NCBI GenBank assembly: GCA_027972325.1
Contig: JAPMOS010000004.1
Span: forward strand, 744,001 to 808,000
Reading direction: 5' to 3'
From: Paratrimastix pyriformis
Lineage: Eukaryota > Preaxostyla > Paratrimastigidae
DNA: 64,000 bases
Both the position numbers and the translations under genes were made by a program. Of this stretch, positions 15,201-37,664 are shown in pieces. Numbering within the stretch: position 1 is the stretch's first letter; each line of letters begins with the position of its first letter. Below the pieces are notes generated by a model that had not been told where the DNA came from, did not search any database, and was given only the letters and a program-made list of their open reading frames with translations.

Positions 15201-17684
15201 GGATGGGTGGATGGGTGGGTGGATGGATGGGCGGGGAATGAGGGCGGGGATGAGTGTCGGTGGTGGGGCATGCGGGGGCGGAGCAGAGCCAAGGCAGACG
15301 TCGTCGCCGATGGGGATCATCTTTGTGATGGACCGGTGGGCCCCGATCAGGTAGGGCATGGGGGCCATCAGGAAGTCGGCCATGCTGTTGGGCAGCAGGT
15401 TGATGTAGACGTGGATCCACTGCAGCGGGCACAGCAGCGAGAGCAGCGACTCGCAGGCCGGGGCGAGCAGCTCGATGTGGTCGGAGAGGACCAGAAGGTG
15501 CTGCTCCATCAGCAGGCACTCGAAGCACCGGGCCACGTTGACCGGCGACAGGCGCGAGAAGAGCACGTCGTAGTCGACCTGCACGGGGGGGGGGGGGGGG
15601 GGGGGGGGGTGATGGCGATGATGGCGATGATGGCGATGATGGCGATGATGGCGATGGTGGCGATGGTGGCGATGATGACTGGATGGTGATGGCGATGATG
15701 ACTGGATGACTGGATGGCGATGTGGCAAAAGGTTCCCACGTCCAAAAGGGGGCCCGATCTGTCCCGAGGTGCCTCGCGGTGGAGGGGCGGCCGAGGTGGC
15801 GGCTGCAGACGTCGACGAAGGGCAGGGAGTGTTCGGCCTCGGCCTGGGCGTCGGCCCGGTCCCCGGCGGCCCCCTGGAAGCTGGCCGGGGGGAAGTGGCA
15901 CTTGACGACGCTGTCGTTGATGGGGATGGTCAGCTGGCCCTCGGCGGGGATGGTCAGCCGGCCAAGCTGCACCCAGACTTCCTCCAGGAGGCGCTCTGCA
16001 TGGGGCATGGGACACACGGCAGCCACCGCAAGGTCAGACCCGCGAGATGGCGACCCCCCGCGCGGTGACGACCCGGATGGGAGATGGAGATGACCCGTGA
16101 GATGGCGACCCCGTGGGCCATGGGAAGAGGAAGAGCAGATGCGGGCCGGGAAGGATGCAGGCAGCGAGGGATCCGGTGCGCTCATGATGCCTCCTCCATC
16201 AGGGTGTGTGTGTGTGTGTGGGGGGTGTGCGGACCGTCGATGTATGGCTCGTTGAAGGGCACCGCGGGGCGGGCCTCAGTGGCGGGGATGGGGGCCTTGG
16301 GGGGCCCGAAGAGCAGGTCGATGATGGCCCGGAAGGTGCGGTGGCAGGGCACCTGGGTGATGAAGACCACGGCCCGGGGCAGGTACAGGGTGGCCGGGGT
16401 GCTGGCAGCATCCAGCCCGTGGGTGCTGAACCACAGATGCAGATGGGTGGGGGTGGGGGGAGAGGAGGGTGAGGCTGCTGATTCCTCCAAACAGCCTTGG
16501 TGGGAGTCTGATCTGTGTGCGGGCGGGGTGGGGTGGGGTGGTGTGGGGCAGGGCAGCAGCGGGAGGGCAGACTTGGCCGTCTCGGCCAGGGGTAGTTGTC
16601 CTTCTCGATCTGGCGGCGGGCCCGCTCCCAGATGGCGACGAGGCTCTCCCGGGGGACGGCCTCCCAGCTCTGGTGGACGTGGGCGTGCAGCCGGGTCCCG
16701 TTGACCTGGGTCATGACGAAGCTGTGGTTCGAGCTGGGCTGCGGGGTGGGCGAGGGCTTGAAGCCTGGGGGGGAAGGGGAGGGGAGCGACAGGGGTCAGA
16801 CGGGCCGCCGGGAGGGGACGGGGGGGGGGGGGGGGGGGGCAGGGGTTGGGAGGCATGTCTCCGCGGGGGGGGGGGGGGGGATGGGGGTGGCTCGGGTGCT
16901 GACCGAATGGGAAGACGAACGGCTCGAAGGATGGCGGCAGGGCGATATCGCGGTGGTCGACGGCGGGCATCCGGGAGAGGATGGTGCCCCCGAGGGGCAG
17001 CTCCGCAAAGGGTTTCACTGCGCCCGCATCCCGCAAGAAAGATGGCGAATGGGGGTGAATGTGGGTGGGTGGGAGGGAGGGGCGAAGGGCAAGCAACAGC
17101 TCGAGGGACTCGCAGCAGACCCTTGGGAAGGCGCGCCGTCAGTTTGGGCTCTTCGGCCCGCAAGCCGACCAGCAGAACATACTCGACAAGCCGCCGCCGG
17201 GGGGTGTCGTCTGGGGTTGGTGAGACGGCAAAAATCCACGAGTGACAGAAGGATGATTGTGCCGGTCACAGACCTGCGAGGGTCATCTTGGTGAGGGTGG
17301 TGGTGGTCGTCGCGGAAGTGGCGGCGGAGGAGGCCGGGGGGGCCTCCGTTGTCTGAGATGCTGTATTTAGAAATTGTTTCATCAATTCGGTCCATTTGTG
17401 ACAATCAGATTCCGATTGGGCTCGGAAACGCAGCTTCTTTTGTCCTCCAATTCGCTCGCAGATGAAATCGGAGGGGTATGATGGCACAGAAGCAATGGAA
17501 GTAAACTCCCTGGTATTAAACTATACAGATGTGGTGGTTTAGCAGCGTTGAAACACAGGAAAAAAGCGACATTTCGGGTAATTGAAGAAAGCATGCCCGT
17601 GGTCACGAGGTTAAATTCCTGCCAATCATTAAAAGAACCATCCTCGGTGGCCAAAAAGCTGCTGAATAAGCGCTGGAGGCTCAT
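12237..17684 (-). CDS. PH-DENN-PH protein, putative Rab guanine-exchange factor
   Basis: Start ATG 17684; phase-checked first exons are 17571-17684, 17274-17520 and 17121-17210. Order along the protein: an N-terminal PH domain (NDWQEFNLV, then RFRAQSESDCHKWTELMK); uDENN (LVEYVLLVGLRAEEPKL, FEPFVFPFG, SFVMTQVNGTRLHAHV); cDENN (YLPRAVVFITQVPCHRTF, FECLLMEQHLLVLSDHIELL, QWIHVYINLLPNSM, PYLIGAHRSIT); linkers; dDENN (FFGVLVSLLQNYARFLNL, FVETQMFSCFIQARLTRL); and a C-terminal PH domain (TWKTRYFELKGNQLTY to SKRRREWIKLLKAH). DENN proteins exchange GDP on Rab GTPases on vesicle membranes, and the PH domains suggest phosphoinositide targeting. The acidic Ser/Glu stretch 13.6-14.3 kb may be coding linker or intron. 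The Rab target cannot be told from sequence. Confidence 0.87.
14350..14524 (+). repeat. 14-bp tandem repeat GCGGTGATACCCCT, about 12 copies
   Basis: Near-perfect head-to-tail copies inside an intron of the DENN gene; on the sense strand the unit is AGGGGTATCACCGC. Copy-to-copy identity is very high, which suggests recent expansion. Confidence 0.95.
14697..14790 (+). repeat. GAG/GAT purine-rich triplet tract (CTC on sense strand), intronic
   Basis: A run of GAG with some GAT triplets inside a DENN-gene intron close to an acceptor. On the sense strand it is a pyrimidine tract and could help 3' splice-site recognition. Confidence 0.85.
15171..15235 (+). repeat. GGAT/GGTG tetranucleotide repeat, intronic
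   Basis: GGATGGAT and GGTGGGTG units between two cDENN exons of the PH-DENN-PH gene. Confidence 0.8.
15587..15720 (+). repeat. G run followed by GATGGCGAT repeats, intronic
   Basis: About 22 G (C on sense) and then roughly ten GATGGC(G)AT units in the intron between the uDENN and cDENN parts of the PH-DENN-PH gene. Confidence 0.9.
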
Positions 17685-17770
17685 AACGAGCGCTGGGGAA
17701 CCTCGAGCCGGGCCTGGAGCTTGGCTGTTGAACCTGAGGGACGGCCTTCAATTTTCAATCTAAATTTGAT
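17685..17770. promoter_or_regulatory. divergent spacer, 86 bp between two start codons
   Basis: The DENN gene (ATG 17684, minus) and the WD40 gene (ATG 17771, plus) start back to back. The spacer must hold both promoters and 5' leaders. It is AT-richer than its flanks but shows no obvious TATA box. The function is inferred from position alone. Confidence 0.5.
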
Positions 17771-19521
17771 ATGGCCATGTCGTCGTGGCTCGAAGGACCC
17801 ACGCGCGATCGGCAGCTCCCACCACACGAAAGCAACCTCCCCGTACGTTTTGTACTTTTTTCTGCATTTTTCCTTGCCTTCCTCCCACCCAGATTCTCTG
17901 CATGAGCACCCGCGGCACTGACATCGTGACGGGGGGCGCCGATCATGCGCTCCAAGAATATAATGCCATTGATGGGACACGAAGAAGAATTTTATTCTCG
18001 CAGCGCTACGGGCACCGTGATTGGTCTGCTTCTCCCCCTGGCCTGCCTTCTCCCCCCCGGTCTGCTTCTCTTCTTCTCACGGCCTGCCTGCTCCTCCCAG
18101 GGTGACATGCGTCTCGTACGCGCACGACGGCCGGATTCTTTCCGGAGGCTCCGATGCCCAACTATGCTTGTGGGATCGGACTGGGGTTCGCTGCGACTCG
18201 TTGACCGAGCACAGGTTTGCCGCTGACCCTGCATCACCCGCCGCACCACCCCGTCACATAGCTCCTCCATATCAGCTGTACAGTGTGACACGGACGGCCC
18301 TTTTGCTATCAGTGGGTCATACGACAAAACGTTGAAGGTTTTGTAACCCCCCGGCGCTCGCCACAATCACCGCATCCCTTGCCGCTTCCCAGGTATGGAG
18401 CCTGAACGGGAAGCGATGCCTCCACACCTTGGTCGGGCATAACGCCCCGGTTTTTGACCTCAGGTCTGCCGCCTCCTCTTTCCCGATCCGCCTCCGGCCG
18501 CCGCTGGCGGCCGGTGAAGCCGCGCCACCAATCCTCCCTTCTGATTCTCTCTGCCCTTCCAGGTGGCGGCGGTCCCTCTGTGCAAGCGCTAGCAGGGACG
18601 GCGTGGTGATTCTGTGGGTCTGCGCTGCCCCTTTCCGCCTCGTCCCCGCCGCAACAGGGATCGGCGTCCCATGTTGCTGCCCTCTCCGTGGTGATGACCG
18701 CAGGACGTCAACCGGGGCGTGGCCGTGGCGACCCTGCGCGGGCACAGTGCGCCCGTCTCGACCATGACCCTGCTCTCGGACCGCCTTGGCATGCTGGCCA
18801 CCGGCGCCCAGGTCGGTTACCCAATTCCCCCCCACTCTGGAGCCGGGCAAATCGATGGGCCACCCGCTGACCATCCCCGCTCCTCTGTGCGCGTGGGGTT
18901 GGGGATGGTGGATCGTGCACCCAGGACGGAGAGGTTTGCCTGTGGGATATGCGGGATCCCAGCCGGCCTGCCTTCAAGCGCTTCTTGCACAGCCGTGCCG
19001 CGGTCGGTGCCATCTGCGAATGTCAAGGTTCGCCACGCCGACTCCTGTGTGCCACCACCAACCCGCTCGATCTCGTTCTGCCGCCGCTCACACTCACCGG
19101 GGGTGCCGCGCGGCAGATCCCTCCTCGATCATCACAGGCGGGTCGGACAACACCCTCAGGGTCCTTGATCCAGCCGCGGGTTATGAGGTGCGCGCCACCT
19201 TGGCCGGTCTGCGGCGGCTGCCCCCAATCCCCCAATCCCGTTCATCAATCCCGTTCACCCTTCCGCCACACAGGACATCAGTCTGCAGTGGTCAGCGCCA
19301 GTGCAGTGGCCTCGCAGCCCTCGTTGGTGGTCAGCGGGGGAGTCAACGGGTGGGTGCTGGTGCACAGCATCGATGGGGTCCAGGGTGATGTTCCTCAGCA
19401 GGCCCTCTACGCGCTCGGCGCCAACAAGGCTGCCGTCCGATGTTTGGAGGTCCTTTCGGACGGGGCCCACTTGGCCGTGGCAGGCGAGGACGGCTCTGCG
19501 GCCGTGTATGATTTCTGCTGA
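17771..19521 (+). CDS. seven-bladed WD40 beta-propeller protein
   Basis: Ten exons agree in phase: 17771-17842, 17893-18023, 18101-18214, 18262-18337, 18393-18463, 18563-18617, 18704-18811, 18925-19027, 19117-19206, 19274-19521; 331 residues, all propeller. Blades are visible as GTDIVTGGADHAL, HDGRILSGGSDAQLCLWD, GPFAISGSYDKTLKVWSL, ASASRDGVVILW, DGEVCLWDMRD, SIITGGSDNTLRVLD and HLAVAGEDGSAAVYDF. The length fits a stand-alone propeller such as a scaffold or adaptor. I cannot name the orthologue. Nine introns of about 45-115 bases have donors of the GTC/GTT type (GTCTGC four times); the first is GTACGT. It is divergent from the DENN gene and followed 175 bases later by the SET gene. Confidence 0.88.
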
Positions 19522-19695
19522 GCAGGCGGGGAAAGTGTTCCATTTTATTTCGAGCAAGACAGTGTTGTTGTTTCGTTGGCACCTGCGCAGCTTTTCGATT
19601 TGCGCTGGGCGCTGAATGCCAGGATGTAAAACTCCCTGCAGTCTGTATGCCAACGGGTGATTCACCCTACGTCTCTCTTCGAATTTGGGCTCTCG

Positions 19696-21154
19696 ATGCC
19701 CAACAGACCTCCTGCGCCACCTTTGGCGCTGCCAACGGAACCCTCTTCTCCAACACCAACATTTATGCGGCAAGGCGACAAAGTGATCCACTCACTGGTG
19801 CGGGGCAAACGAACGTCATTCGTTGTGCGTGAAACTGCTTGGGGTCATGGCCTGGTTGCCTGTCGGTCCTACAAAAAGGACCAACTGGTTTGCCACTATC
19901 AAGGTGATGTGATTTCTCGCCCGGAATACGAAAAACGCCAGAAAGAAAAGATCGAACAGGGTGATCCTGTCTTTTCCTACGTTTGGATCTCACAAAGTCT
20001 GCAGAATTAGGGTGTTATCATCATTGATTACGTTCGGGTTGTTCCACTTTTTCAGATGAGGTGTTGGATCCTGACTATCATGACGAAAACATCGGCAAGC
20101 TCGCCAATGCTGCTTGCCGGGAACTTGGCGAGACGAATAACGCGCGGGTTTGTTAATAACTTATCTCCATTATTTTGCTTCATCTACCGACGCCACAGTA
20201 TGCAGTTTGTCCGATGGCCAAGACGGTCAACATTGTCGCGACTCGGGTCATTTCCTCGGGGTCCGTCACTGGCGAGGAGGAGTCCTTCTTTGTTTCCTGT
20301 GCTTGGGTTTTTTCCCCAATCTCACACCGTTCTGCTCCCTTCCCCTCCTCTCGATGGGGGGTCTGAATCTCCGTAGGGACGAGATTCTAACCGCCTATGG
20401 GCCTGCATTCTCGGGGAGCCTGCGCCAGTTGCGCGAGGCAATGCGGAAAGCCGATCACAGCCTGCCCCGCCCCGGGGCCCGTGGCCGGTCCAAGCGGACC
20501 CGCCGGGCGAAGAAGGACGACCAGGATGAGCCCCTGACCGAGGAGGAGGAGGATGTTGACGAAGACGAGGACGAGGACGAGGATGAGGACGAGGATGAGG
20601 ACGACGAGGATGAGGACACAGACACCCAGGAGGAGCGCCGTCGCGCCAAGCGGGCACCCAACACCCCCGCTCGCCCTGCCCTCGCGGCACCGCCGCCACC
20701 GCCACAACTACCTGGGGGTCCTTCCGACATGGGCGTCCATGCCCATGCCCACGCAGCAGCCGTCCAGAAGAGCGAGCTGGCCGAGGAATGTGACGACGAT
20801 GACGAAGAGATTGCCACCGAGGACGACCTTCATCTCCCCGGTCCGTATGCAAGTGATCGACTCATCGCGGCGGGGATGATGGAGGAAGGGATCGCCGCCG
20901 TGACTCACCGCCCTGCCCCTTTCATCCCCGTCGCAGCGACTCGCTCGCGCTACAACCTGCGGCCGGCGCGCCGGTCCCAGCAGCAACAGCAGCAACAGCA
21001 GCAAGGGCAACAGGAGAGCCGGGGCCCCTCCGGGCGCTCGGCGGGCAGTGCCTTCCGGGCCGCCCACCCTCGCGCCTGCAGGAGGGCAGGTGAGGCGACC
21101 CCCCAGGCCGCGGATGCGTTCGCGGCAACTGCCCTGGCCGTGCCGTGCTGCTGA
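19696..21154 (+). CDS. SET-domain lysine methyltransferase with acidic linker
   Basis: Five phase-checked exons: 19696-19996, 20056-20147, 20199-20260, 20377-20840, 20937-21154; 378 residues. The SET core reads RETAWGHGLVACRSYKKDQL (G.G motif and first strands), HYQGDVISRPEYEKR, then LANAACRELGETNNARYAVC, NIVATRVISSGDEILTAYG (the late G-E/D-E-I/L...YG signature). The usual NHSC motif is replaced by NAAC. The tail has a Glu/Asp run (about 20577-20630), a basic stretch and SRYNLRPAR. SET enzymes transfer methyl from S-adenosylmethionine to lysine, mostly on histones; the substrate here is unknown. The last intron (20841-20936) is a multiple of three and could be retained. It runs in tandem with the WD40 gene. 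Confidence 0.85.
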
Positions 21155-21507
21155 ACAGGATGCGACGGCAATGCCCGCCGTGACAGAGATGGATCTGCTG
21201 GCTTGAGCTTCAACGCCCGGGATTGGATCCCGGGCCTTTGCGGCCAGCCGGCTGTCATCACATCTCCACTCCCGCGCCTCCCCCGCCAAATCTTGTGCAT
21301 ATGGCTTCCGGTGGTGTAAAAAAAAAAAATTGGTCGGTTCGGGTCTGGGTTGGTGCGGGCCGCAGCAGCACGTCATCGGCCTTCTTGCCGCGCCGGAGAA
21401 GAGAATGAGGGTTCACTCGGGAAATGTGCCGACCCAGCCGCTGGGCCCGGAGGAAGGGGAGGAGAGTTATGATACAGTCATTAAACCGATGGCCTACGTG
21501 GTTCGGG
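21155..21507. other. convergent intergenic region, SET gene and radical SAM gene
   Basis: Holds the 3' flanks of both genes. An A run at 21319-21330 lies in the middle, and the rest is mixed sequence without a gene, RNA or repeat that I can recognise. Confidence 0.5.
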
Positions 21508-22999
21508 TCACCAGTCGGTGAGGGCCGGGCGGCCGTAGGCCAGGCAGCGGCGATAGGGCCGGTCGGTGGTTGCCGTCCCCTCGGCCTCCTTCCGGAAGGC
21601 CCGCACCCGGGGATGATCCCAGAGCCACCGGTCCCACAGCGCGCGCCTCTGGGCCTCCGCGTCTGGCGACCCTGCCGAGGGTGTGCCAATCGGGGGCGGT
21701 GGCGGAAGATCCTCATCCGCTGGGGCGGCTGCTGGGTCGGGTGGGCTGCGCCGGTTGGGGAGTCGAGCGAGCAGGGGCTCCAGGGAGATGCCCCGCTCCC
21801 AGGCCCCCCAGCCCTCGATGAAGGTGCACGGGAAGAAATCGGCGTGCACGTTGATGTAGCCCGTCGTGAAGCAGCCCTGGCAGCCGTCGAGCCCGGCGAG
21901 GAGCCTGTCGGCCTCGGTCTGGCTGTACCAGTGCTCCTTCTCGAGGAGGGTGTGTTGGATGGCGTGCCGCAGCTGCCAAGTGGAGTGGGTGTGTGGTGAT
22001 GTTGCGTCACCATATGACATGCCATGTGTCATGTGTCGTGTGCCGTGTGTCAGTGTCGAGGCGTCAAGACGTCAATGTGCCAATGTGTCAATGTGTCAAT
22101 GTGTCAAATGTGTCACCGTGTGATTGTGTCGTTGCGTCGTTGCGCCGTGTCGTGTGTCATGTGTCGTGCCAAAGTCGTGTGTCATAAGTCGTGTGTCATT
22201 GTCGTGTGCCCTGTCTGTGATGCCATCATGAGTCGTCGGTGCCGGGGGAACATGGGCAGCGTGTCCGGACCTGACCCGGGGCGCAGTTGTCGAAGCTGAC
22301 CGCGATACCCGCGTCGGAGCATTCCTTGGTCAACTGGGCGAAAAACTCCGGGTCGTCGATGGGAGTGCGCGGCTGGCCCTGCTTCCCCTCAGGCTGGGCG
22401 GCGACTGTTCCCCCGGCAGGGCCGGCGTGGGTCAGAGGTAACGACCGGATCCGTCCGTCCGCTGTGCGAACAGTAGCCCCGCGACGAGAGGGCTTCAACA
22501 CCGAAAAGGAGAGCGCGCCCAGTCCCGCAAGCTCCGGGTCGGACCCAACCTGGCGGATCAGGTCGTGGCACCGCTGGCGAGTCTCCACGGCGACGATCTG
22601 GCACAGCAGAACCTCGGGGGTCTTGCGGGCGATCAAATCCCGGGCGGCACGTAAGGGGGTCTCCAGAGAGTTGTAACAAGAAATGGCCACGGTTTGGCAG
22701 GTCGTGGCGAGGCATTCGGCGAGCGCTGGGGTGAGGCCGACACCATTGATTGTCGTGACTGGGACAAATCCCTTTTCCTTTGTTAAATTGAACATCTCGA
22801 TGACAGAGTCGTTGACATCACCGAATCCAAGGGCGACACAGTGACACGAAGGTGGGAGGATGTCGAGGATGTCGGCCAACAGCGCAGGAGTCATCTTCGG
22901 TCCATCCGGCGTGTACCCTTTGTAGCAGAATGGGCAGCCCATTTGACACCCTGTAGAAACCTCGATCTCCAAAAAGTCCAAAACCTGCGGCGGCTCCAT
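21508..22999 (-). CDS. radical SAM enzyme with cysteine-rich C-terminal region
   Basis: Two exons, 22271-22999 and 21508-21972, join in phase for 397 residues. Residues 11-25 hold EIEVSTGCQMGCPFC, the CX3CX2C [4Fe-4S] motif of radical SAM enzymes, followed by YKGY; GFGDVND and a TIM-barrel-like sequence follow. The C-terminal exon has more cysteines (GCQGCFTTGYINVHADFFPC) in a SPASM-like position, suggesting an auxiliary cluster or substrate-binding site. The first exon is intron-free for 730 bases and reads like a prokaryotic enzyme, which suggests lateral transfer, but the GTCCGG donor is the local type. The reaction is unknown; candidates are peptide or RNA modification. The intron (21973-22270) carries a GTGTCRT-type repeat. 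Confidence 0.82.
22018..22215 (+). repeat. GTGTCAT/GTGTCGT heptamer-like repeat in the radical SAM intron
   Basis: Irregular units GTGTCAT, GTGTCGT, GTGTGTCA and CAATGTGT fill most of the intron. The same family recurs at 55318-55455 in an unrelated gene. Confidence 0.85.
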
Positions 23000-23082
23000 C
23001 GAACAAATTCAAGCCCCCTCGGTCTTGTCGACTGGTCCATTTTCGCCTCCGGCGCACAAATCTGGCAAGCCCTTCGATCCAG

Positions 23083-23892
23083 CCTGCCGAAGATTCTTCG
23101 ATTTCTTTAATTGAGGATGGAATCTACCTCGGACCGTCTTTTGTCACCGAAGGCGAATTGAAGGGGCTGAGAATCACGCACGTTTTGAACGTCGCAAGGA
23201 ATATCGAAGATTCTTTTGCGAGTGGATTTTCATATCATCACGTCCGATTTTTTTCATTCGTGTTCTTGGATTTAATTGAGATTCAGGCCAATATCACAGA
23301 TGTTCCCTTCGAAAATTTGGCCCAATTTTTCCCCGAGTGTTTTGCATTTTTGGATAGTGCAGTATTATCTGTTCCTTTGTCTCCCATCTATGTCCATTGT
23401 TCGGCTGGCATTAGCCGTTCGGCTTCCATCATCATCGCCTACTTAATGACTAGGCGCACGTGGACCTTCAAGCAGGCATATGACCTTGTGAAAAAAGGCA
23501 GAAAGATCGTATCGCCGAACGTTTGTATTTCAATTAATTTTGTGCGGACTTTCCTGATAAATCTCCAGGTCGGCTTCACTGCCCAACTTTTGGAACTCGA
23601 GCGGCGCCTCTTTGCGGTGCCCCACGTGCTCTCCGTCGACTACCGCGAGCTTCTCATTGATCGCGTCCTGGAAATGCCCCACAAAATCGACATTTCCCGG
23701 GAGCGCGTGGCGGCCATCTTGCCCCAGATCCCCGCCCGTCTTGACCACATCCCCTTCCTGTCTGCGCTGGACGGCCCTGGCCCGATTCATCGACGAAATC
23801 TACACCGAGCAGGAGGCGCGCGGGCTCTGATGCGTGCGGACATCCCTCTCCCCCCCCCCCCCATCACCAGCGACAACACAAAGGATTTTTAA
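23083..23892 (+). CDS. atypical dual-specificity protein phosphatase
   Basis: The catalytic domain reads EDGIYLGPSFVTEGELKGL, RITHVLNVA, DVPFENLAQFF, and the signature YVHCSAGISRSASIIIAYLM (HCX5R loop, Cys nucleophile at ~23400), then a PN-VGFTAQLLELERRL join that matches the family tail. Two introns are evident: one starting GTCCGA near 23250 that ends before IQANI, and one of 48 bases at 23521-23568 with donor GTTTGT. DSPs remove phosphate from Tyr and Ser/Thr. No in-frame ATG exists before the first conserved block, so the 5' exon is missing from this model; 23083 is the exon start after a CAG acceptor. The C-terminus is uncertain: a second frame gives ALARFIDEIYTEQEARGL and a stop at 23830. 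Confidence 0.82.
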   Translation, partial: PAEDSSISLIEDGIYLGPSFVTEGELKGLRITHVLNVARNIEDSFASGFSYHHVRFFSFVFLDLIEIQANITDVPFENLAQFFPECFAFLDSAVLSVPLSPIYVHCSAGISRSASIIIAYLMTRRTWTFKQAYDLVKKGRKIVSPNVCISINFVRTFLINLQVGFTAQLLELERRLFAVPHVLSVDYRELLIDRVLEMPHKIDISRERVAAILPQIPARLDHIPFLSALDGPGPIHRRNLHRAGGARALMRADIPLPPPPITSDNTKDF

Positions 23893-24194
23893 GGCCCCGA
23901 AATGAACGAGACGACAGACACTCGATGGTGAGGGGAGGGAGAGGGATGTCTCTCGTCCTGCACACCGCCATGCCTGGCCCTGGCAGAAAATGTCCCATGG
24001 ACGCCCAGACAGGCCCCCCAGGCCGCGGTCGAGAGAAATACCGAAACCAACAAAAAAAAAAAAAAAGGGGGAGCCGACAAACACTCGAACCGAGAGAGGA
24101 TGGGGAGGGGAATGATGATGGGGGTGGGAATGGGAATGGGGTGAGGGATGGGGCTGGGAGTGTAAACTCAAAAGATGGGAGGGGAAGGGTACGT

Positions 24195-24225
<31 letters not shown>

Positions 24226-24472
24226 GCCCTTTAACAGTCGGCGCTGCAAAGACGGACGTCAAGGCCGCCTCGCAATCGAACGGGCGGTCCATTTCGCGTA
24301 TAGAGGCGCCCCATGGGGGCGCGTCGCTGCCCCTCGTCCGGTCGGGCGCGGGGCAAGCGGCAGGCCAGCCGGGGGACTGCCGATCTTCTCACTTCCCACC
24401 AACGGGGCCGCTGGCGGGCGGGCCAACCGGGGCGAGGCTGGGGGCTGCCGCGCCGGCCACTGGAGCGTTCCA
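23893..24472. other. convergent intergenic region
   Basis: Lies between the phosphatase (+) and the TmcB-hemerythrin gene (-). It has an A run at 24050-24066, GGGATG-like microsatellite pieces at 24105-24190 and a 26-base G run at 24198-24223. I see no gene. Confidence 0.6.
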
Positions 24473-36158
<11,686 letters not shown>

Positions 36159-36161
<3 letters not shown>

Positions 36162-36175
36162 CCAATTTCTGAATG
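36159..36175. promoter_or_regulatory. divergent start codons 11 bp apart
   Basis: The TmcB-hemerythrin ATG (36161, minus) and the Esf2/ABT1 ATG (36173, plus) are separated by 11 bases (36162-36172), so promoter and leader sequences must overlap the opposite gene. The surrounding DNA is AT-richer than the rest of both genes. Confidence 0.6.
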
Positions 36176-37350
36176 ATGAATCCGGAGGAGGTTGCCGCGT
36201 TCAACGCGGAACAAGAGAAACGCGGTGTGGTTTATCTTAGTCGTATCCCACCTTTTATGAAGCCGGAGAAGATCAGATTTCTCCTCTCGCAATTCGGCGA
36301 GATCGACCATGTTTATCTCACCCCCGAAAGTCTGTCACTCCTCCAATCGGTGTCCCCTTCATTGCTATTGCTTGTGTCAGATCCCGCGGTCCGCAACGCT
36401 CGAAAGGAAGCTGGCGGCAATCGCAAGTTGAAGTACACGGAAGGGTGGGTTGAGTTTCTGGACAAGAAACTTGCCCGCCGGGTTGCCGAATCTTTGAATA
36501 ATACTGCGATTGGTTTGTCTCCATGATACTCTTCTTTGGTCGAGATTCGATGTCCATTCAGGGGGTAAGAAGGCCTTCTACAAACACGATCTCTGGAACA
36601 TCAAATACCTGCCCAGGTTCAAGTGGCATCACCTGACCGAGCGGCTGGGTCTGCTCCGACTTCGCATCGCGGTTTGGTCTCACTCCCCCCTCCTCCCTCC
36701 TCCCTCTTCTTTCCAGCTGCGGAGAAGCAGGAGCGTCAGCAGCGGCTCGAGGCCCGCATGCGGCAAGCCACCAAGGAGATCGAGCACCACCAGACGCGCG
36801 CAGACATGGCTCGCAATATGCTCCAGCGGCAGAAGCGTCTCGTCCGTCTCCATGACCCCTGCCCCCCCCCCCCCCAACATCGAATCCGGTATCATGCGCT
36901 GTCCCATTGTGTGCACAGGCTACGAAGCAGCCGAAGGAAGCGGGAGAGGGCGCGAGTGCCCCAGCTGCCGAGGCCACCGCCACCGCCACGCAGGGAGCTG
37001 CCCTGCCCGCCAGTCTGTTGCCAATCAATCCTCCCCCCCTTCCTCCCCCCTCGCCTCTCCCTCATCGGCCCCGGTTTTTACCTCGCAGAGCGGCCTGAGC
37101 GCACCTTCAGGCAACGGAGGGCCCGCGAGGAGAAGCTCCTCGACCCCGCCCTGCTGGGGATGGTCTGTTCCTGCTCCTGCTCCCACCATACACCCGACTG
37201 GGGGTTTGGGAGATGGCACAGCGTCCGGTCCGTGGGGCTCATTCTTGGCGCTTGGCATCTGCGTCCCCCCCTCAGGTGATGGGCGGCGCGAAGGCGGAGA
37301 AGCAGCAGAAGAAGGCGCGCCTCGACCCGAGCCCTCAGGAGGACCAGTGA
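36173..37350 (+). CDS. ESF2: Esf2/ABT1 family ribosome-biogenesis protein
   Basis: Conserved blocks in family order: GVVYLSRIPPFMKPEKIRFL and QFGEIDHVYLTPE (RRM strands), GGNRKLKYTEGWVEFLDKK, ARRVAESLNNTAIGG, FYKHDLWNIKYLPRFKWHHL, then a helical tail RLEARMRQATKEIEHHQTRA. This matches yeast Esf2 and human ABT1, nucleolar RNA-binding proteins of the small-subunit processome that act in 18S rRNA maturation and stimulate Dbp8. The C-terminus is extended by Ala/Pro-rich exons and ends AKAEKQQKKARLDPSPQEDQ. Introns include one with a 15-base C run at about 36862. Start ATG 36173 is immediately followed by a second ATG and faces the TmcB-hemerythrin gene. Confidence 0.92.
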
Positions 37351-37664
37351 GACCCGCGCGGGCGGGGCGAAGCATAAATCCCAACAAGCTGCCAGTGGGG
37401 GGGCAGCCACAGGCTGCCCGCGCGTGCCACCCACCACCCCTCCGTCCTTCCCACTGAGCCCGGTCGCCGGAATGGCGGCGGGACGCTCCGGGGGGACGGA
37501 GCTGGCGCCGACCCATCGGGCTCGGGCTCGGCTGGGCGCTGCTCGGTTTGCGGGGCGATGGTGGGTGCCCTGGGTGCCCCTCGACGCGGTGTTGGCCCGG
37601 GGGAGGGAATACGATTACAGCACACCAATCAATCTGGGAGGAGGAGGCGGGGTCCCGTACCCCT
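37351..37664. other. convergent intergenic region, Esf2 gene and zinc-finger gene
   Basis: About 314 bases of GC-rich sequence between the two stops, with no repeat, RNA gene or exon that I can support. Confidence 0.5.

Noticed and set aside
20930-20985. RYNLRP motif as a trace of a retroelement chromodomain or gag
   Set aside because: Only a few residues match, they lie at the end of a SET-domain gene, and no other element parts are nearby.
22018-22215. Cys/Val/Met-rich small protein on the plus strand
   Set aside because: It is encoded by GTGTCRT repeats in the radical SAM intron; the flanking exons join in phase.
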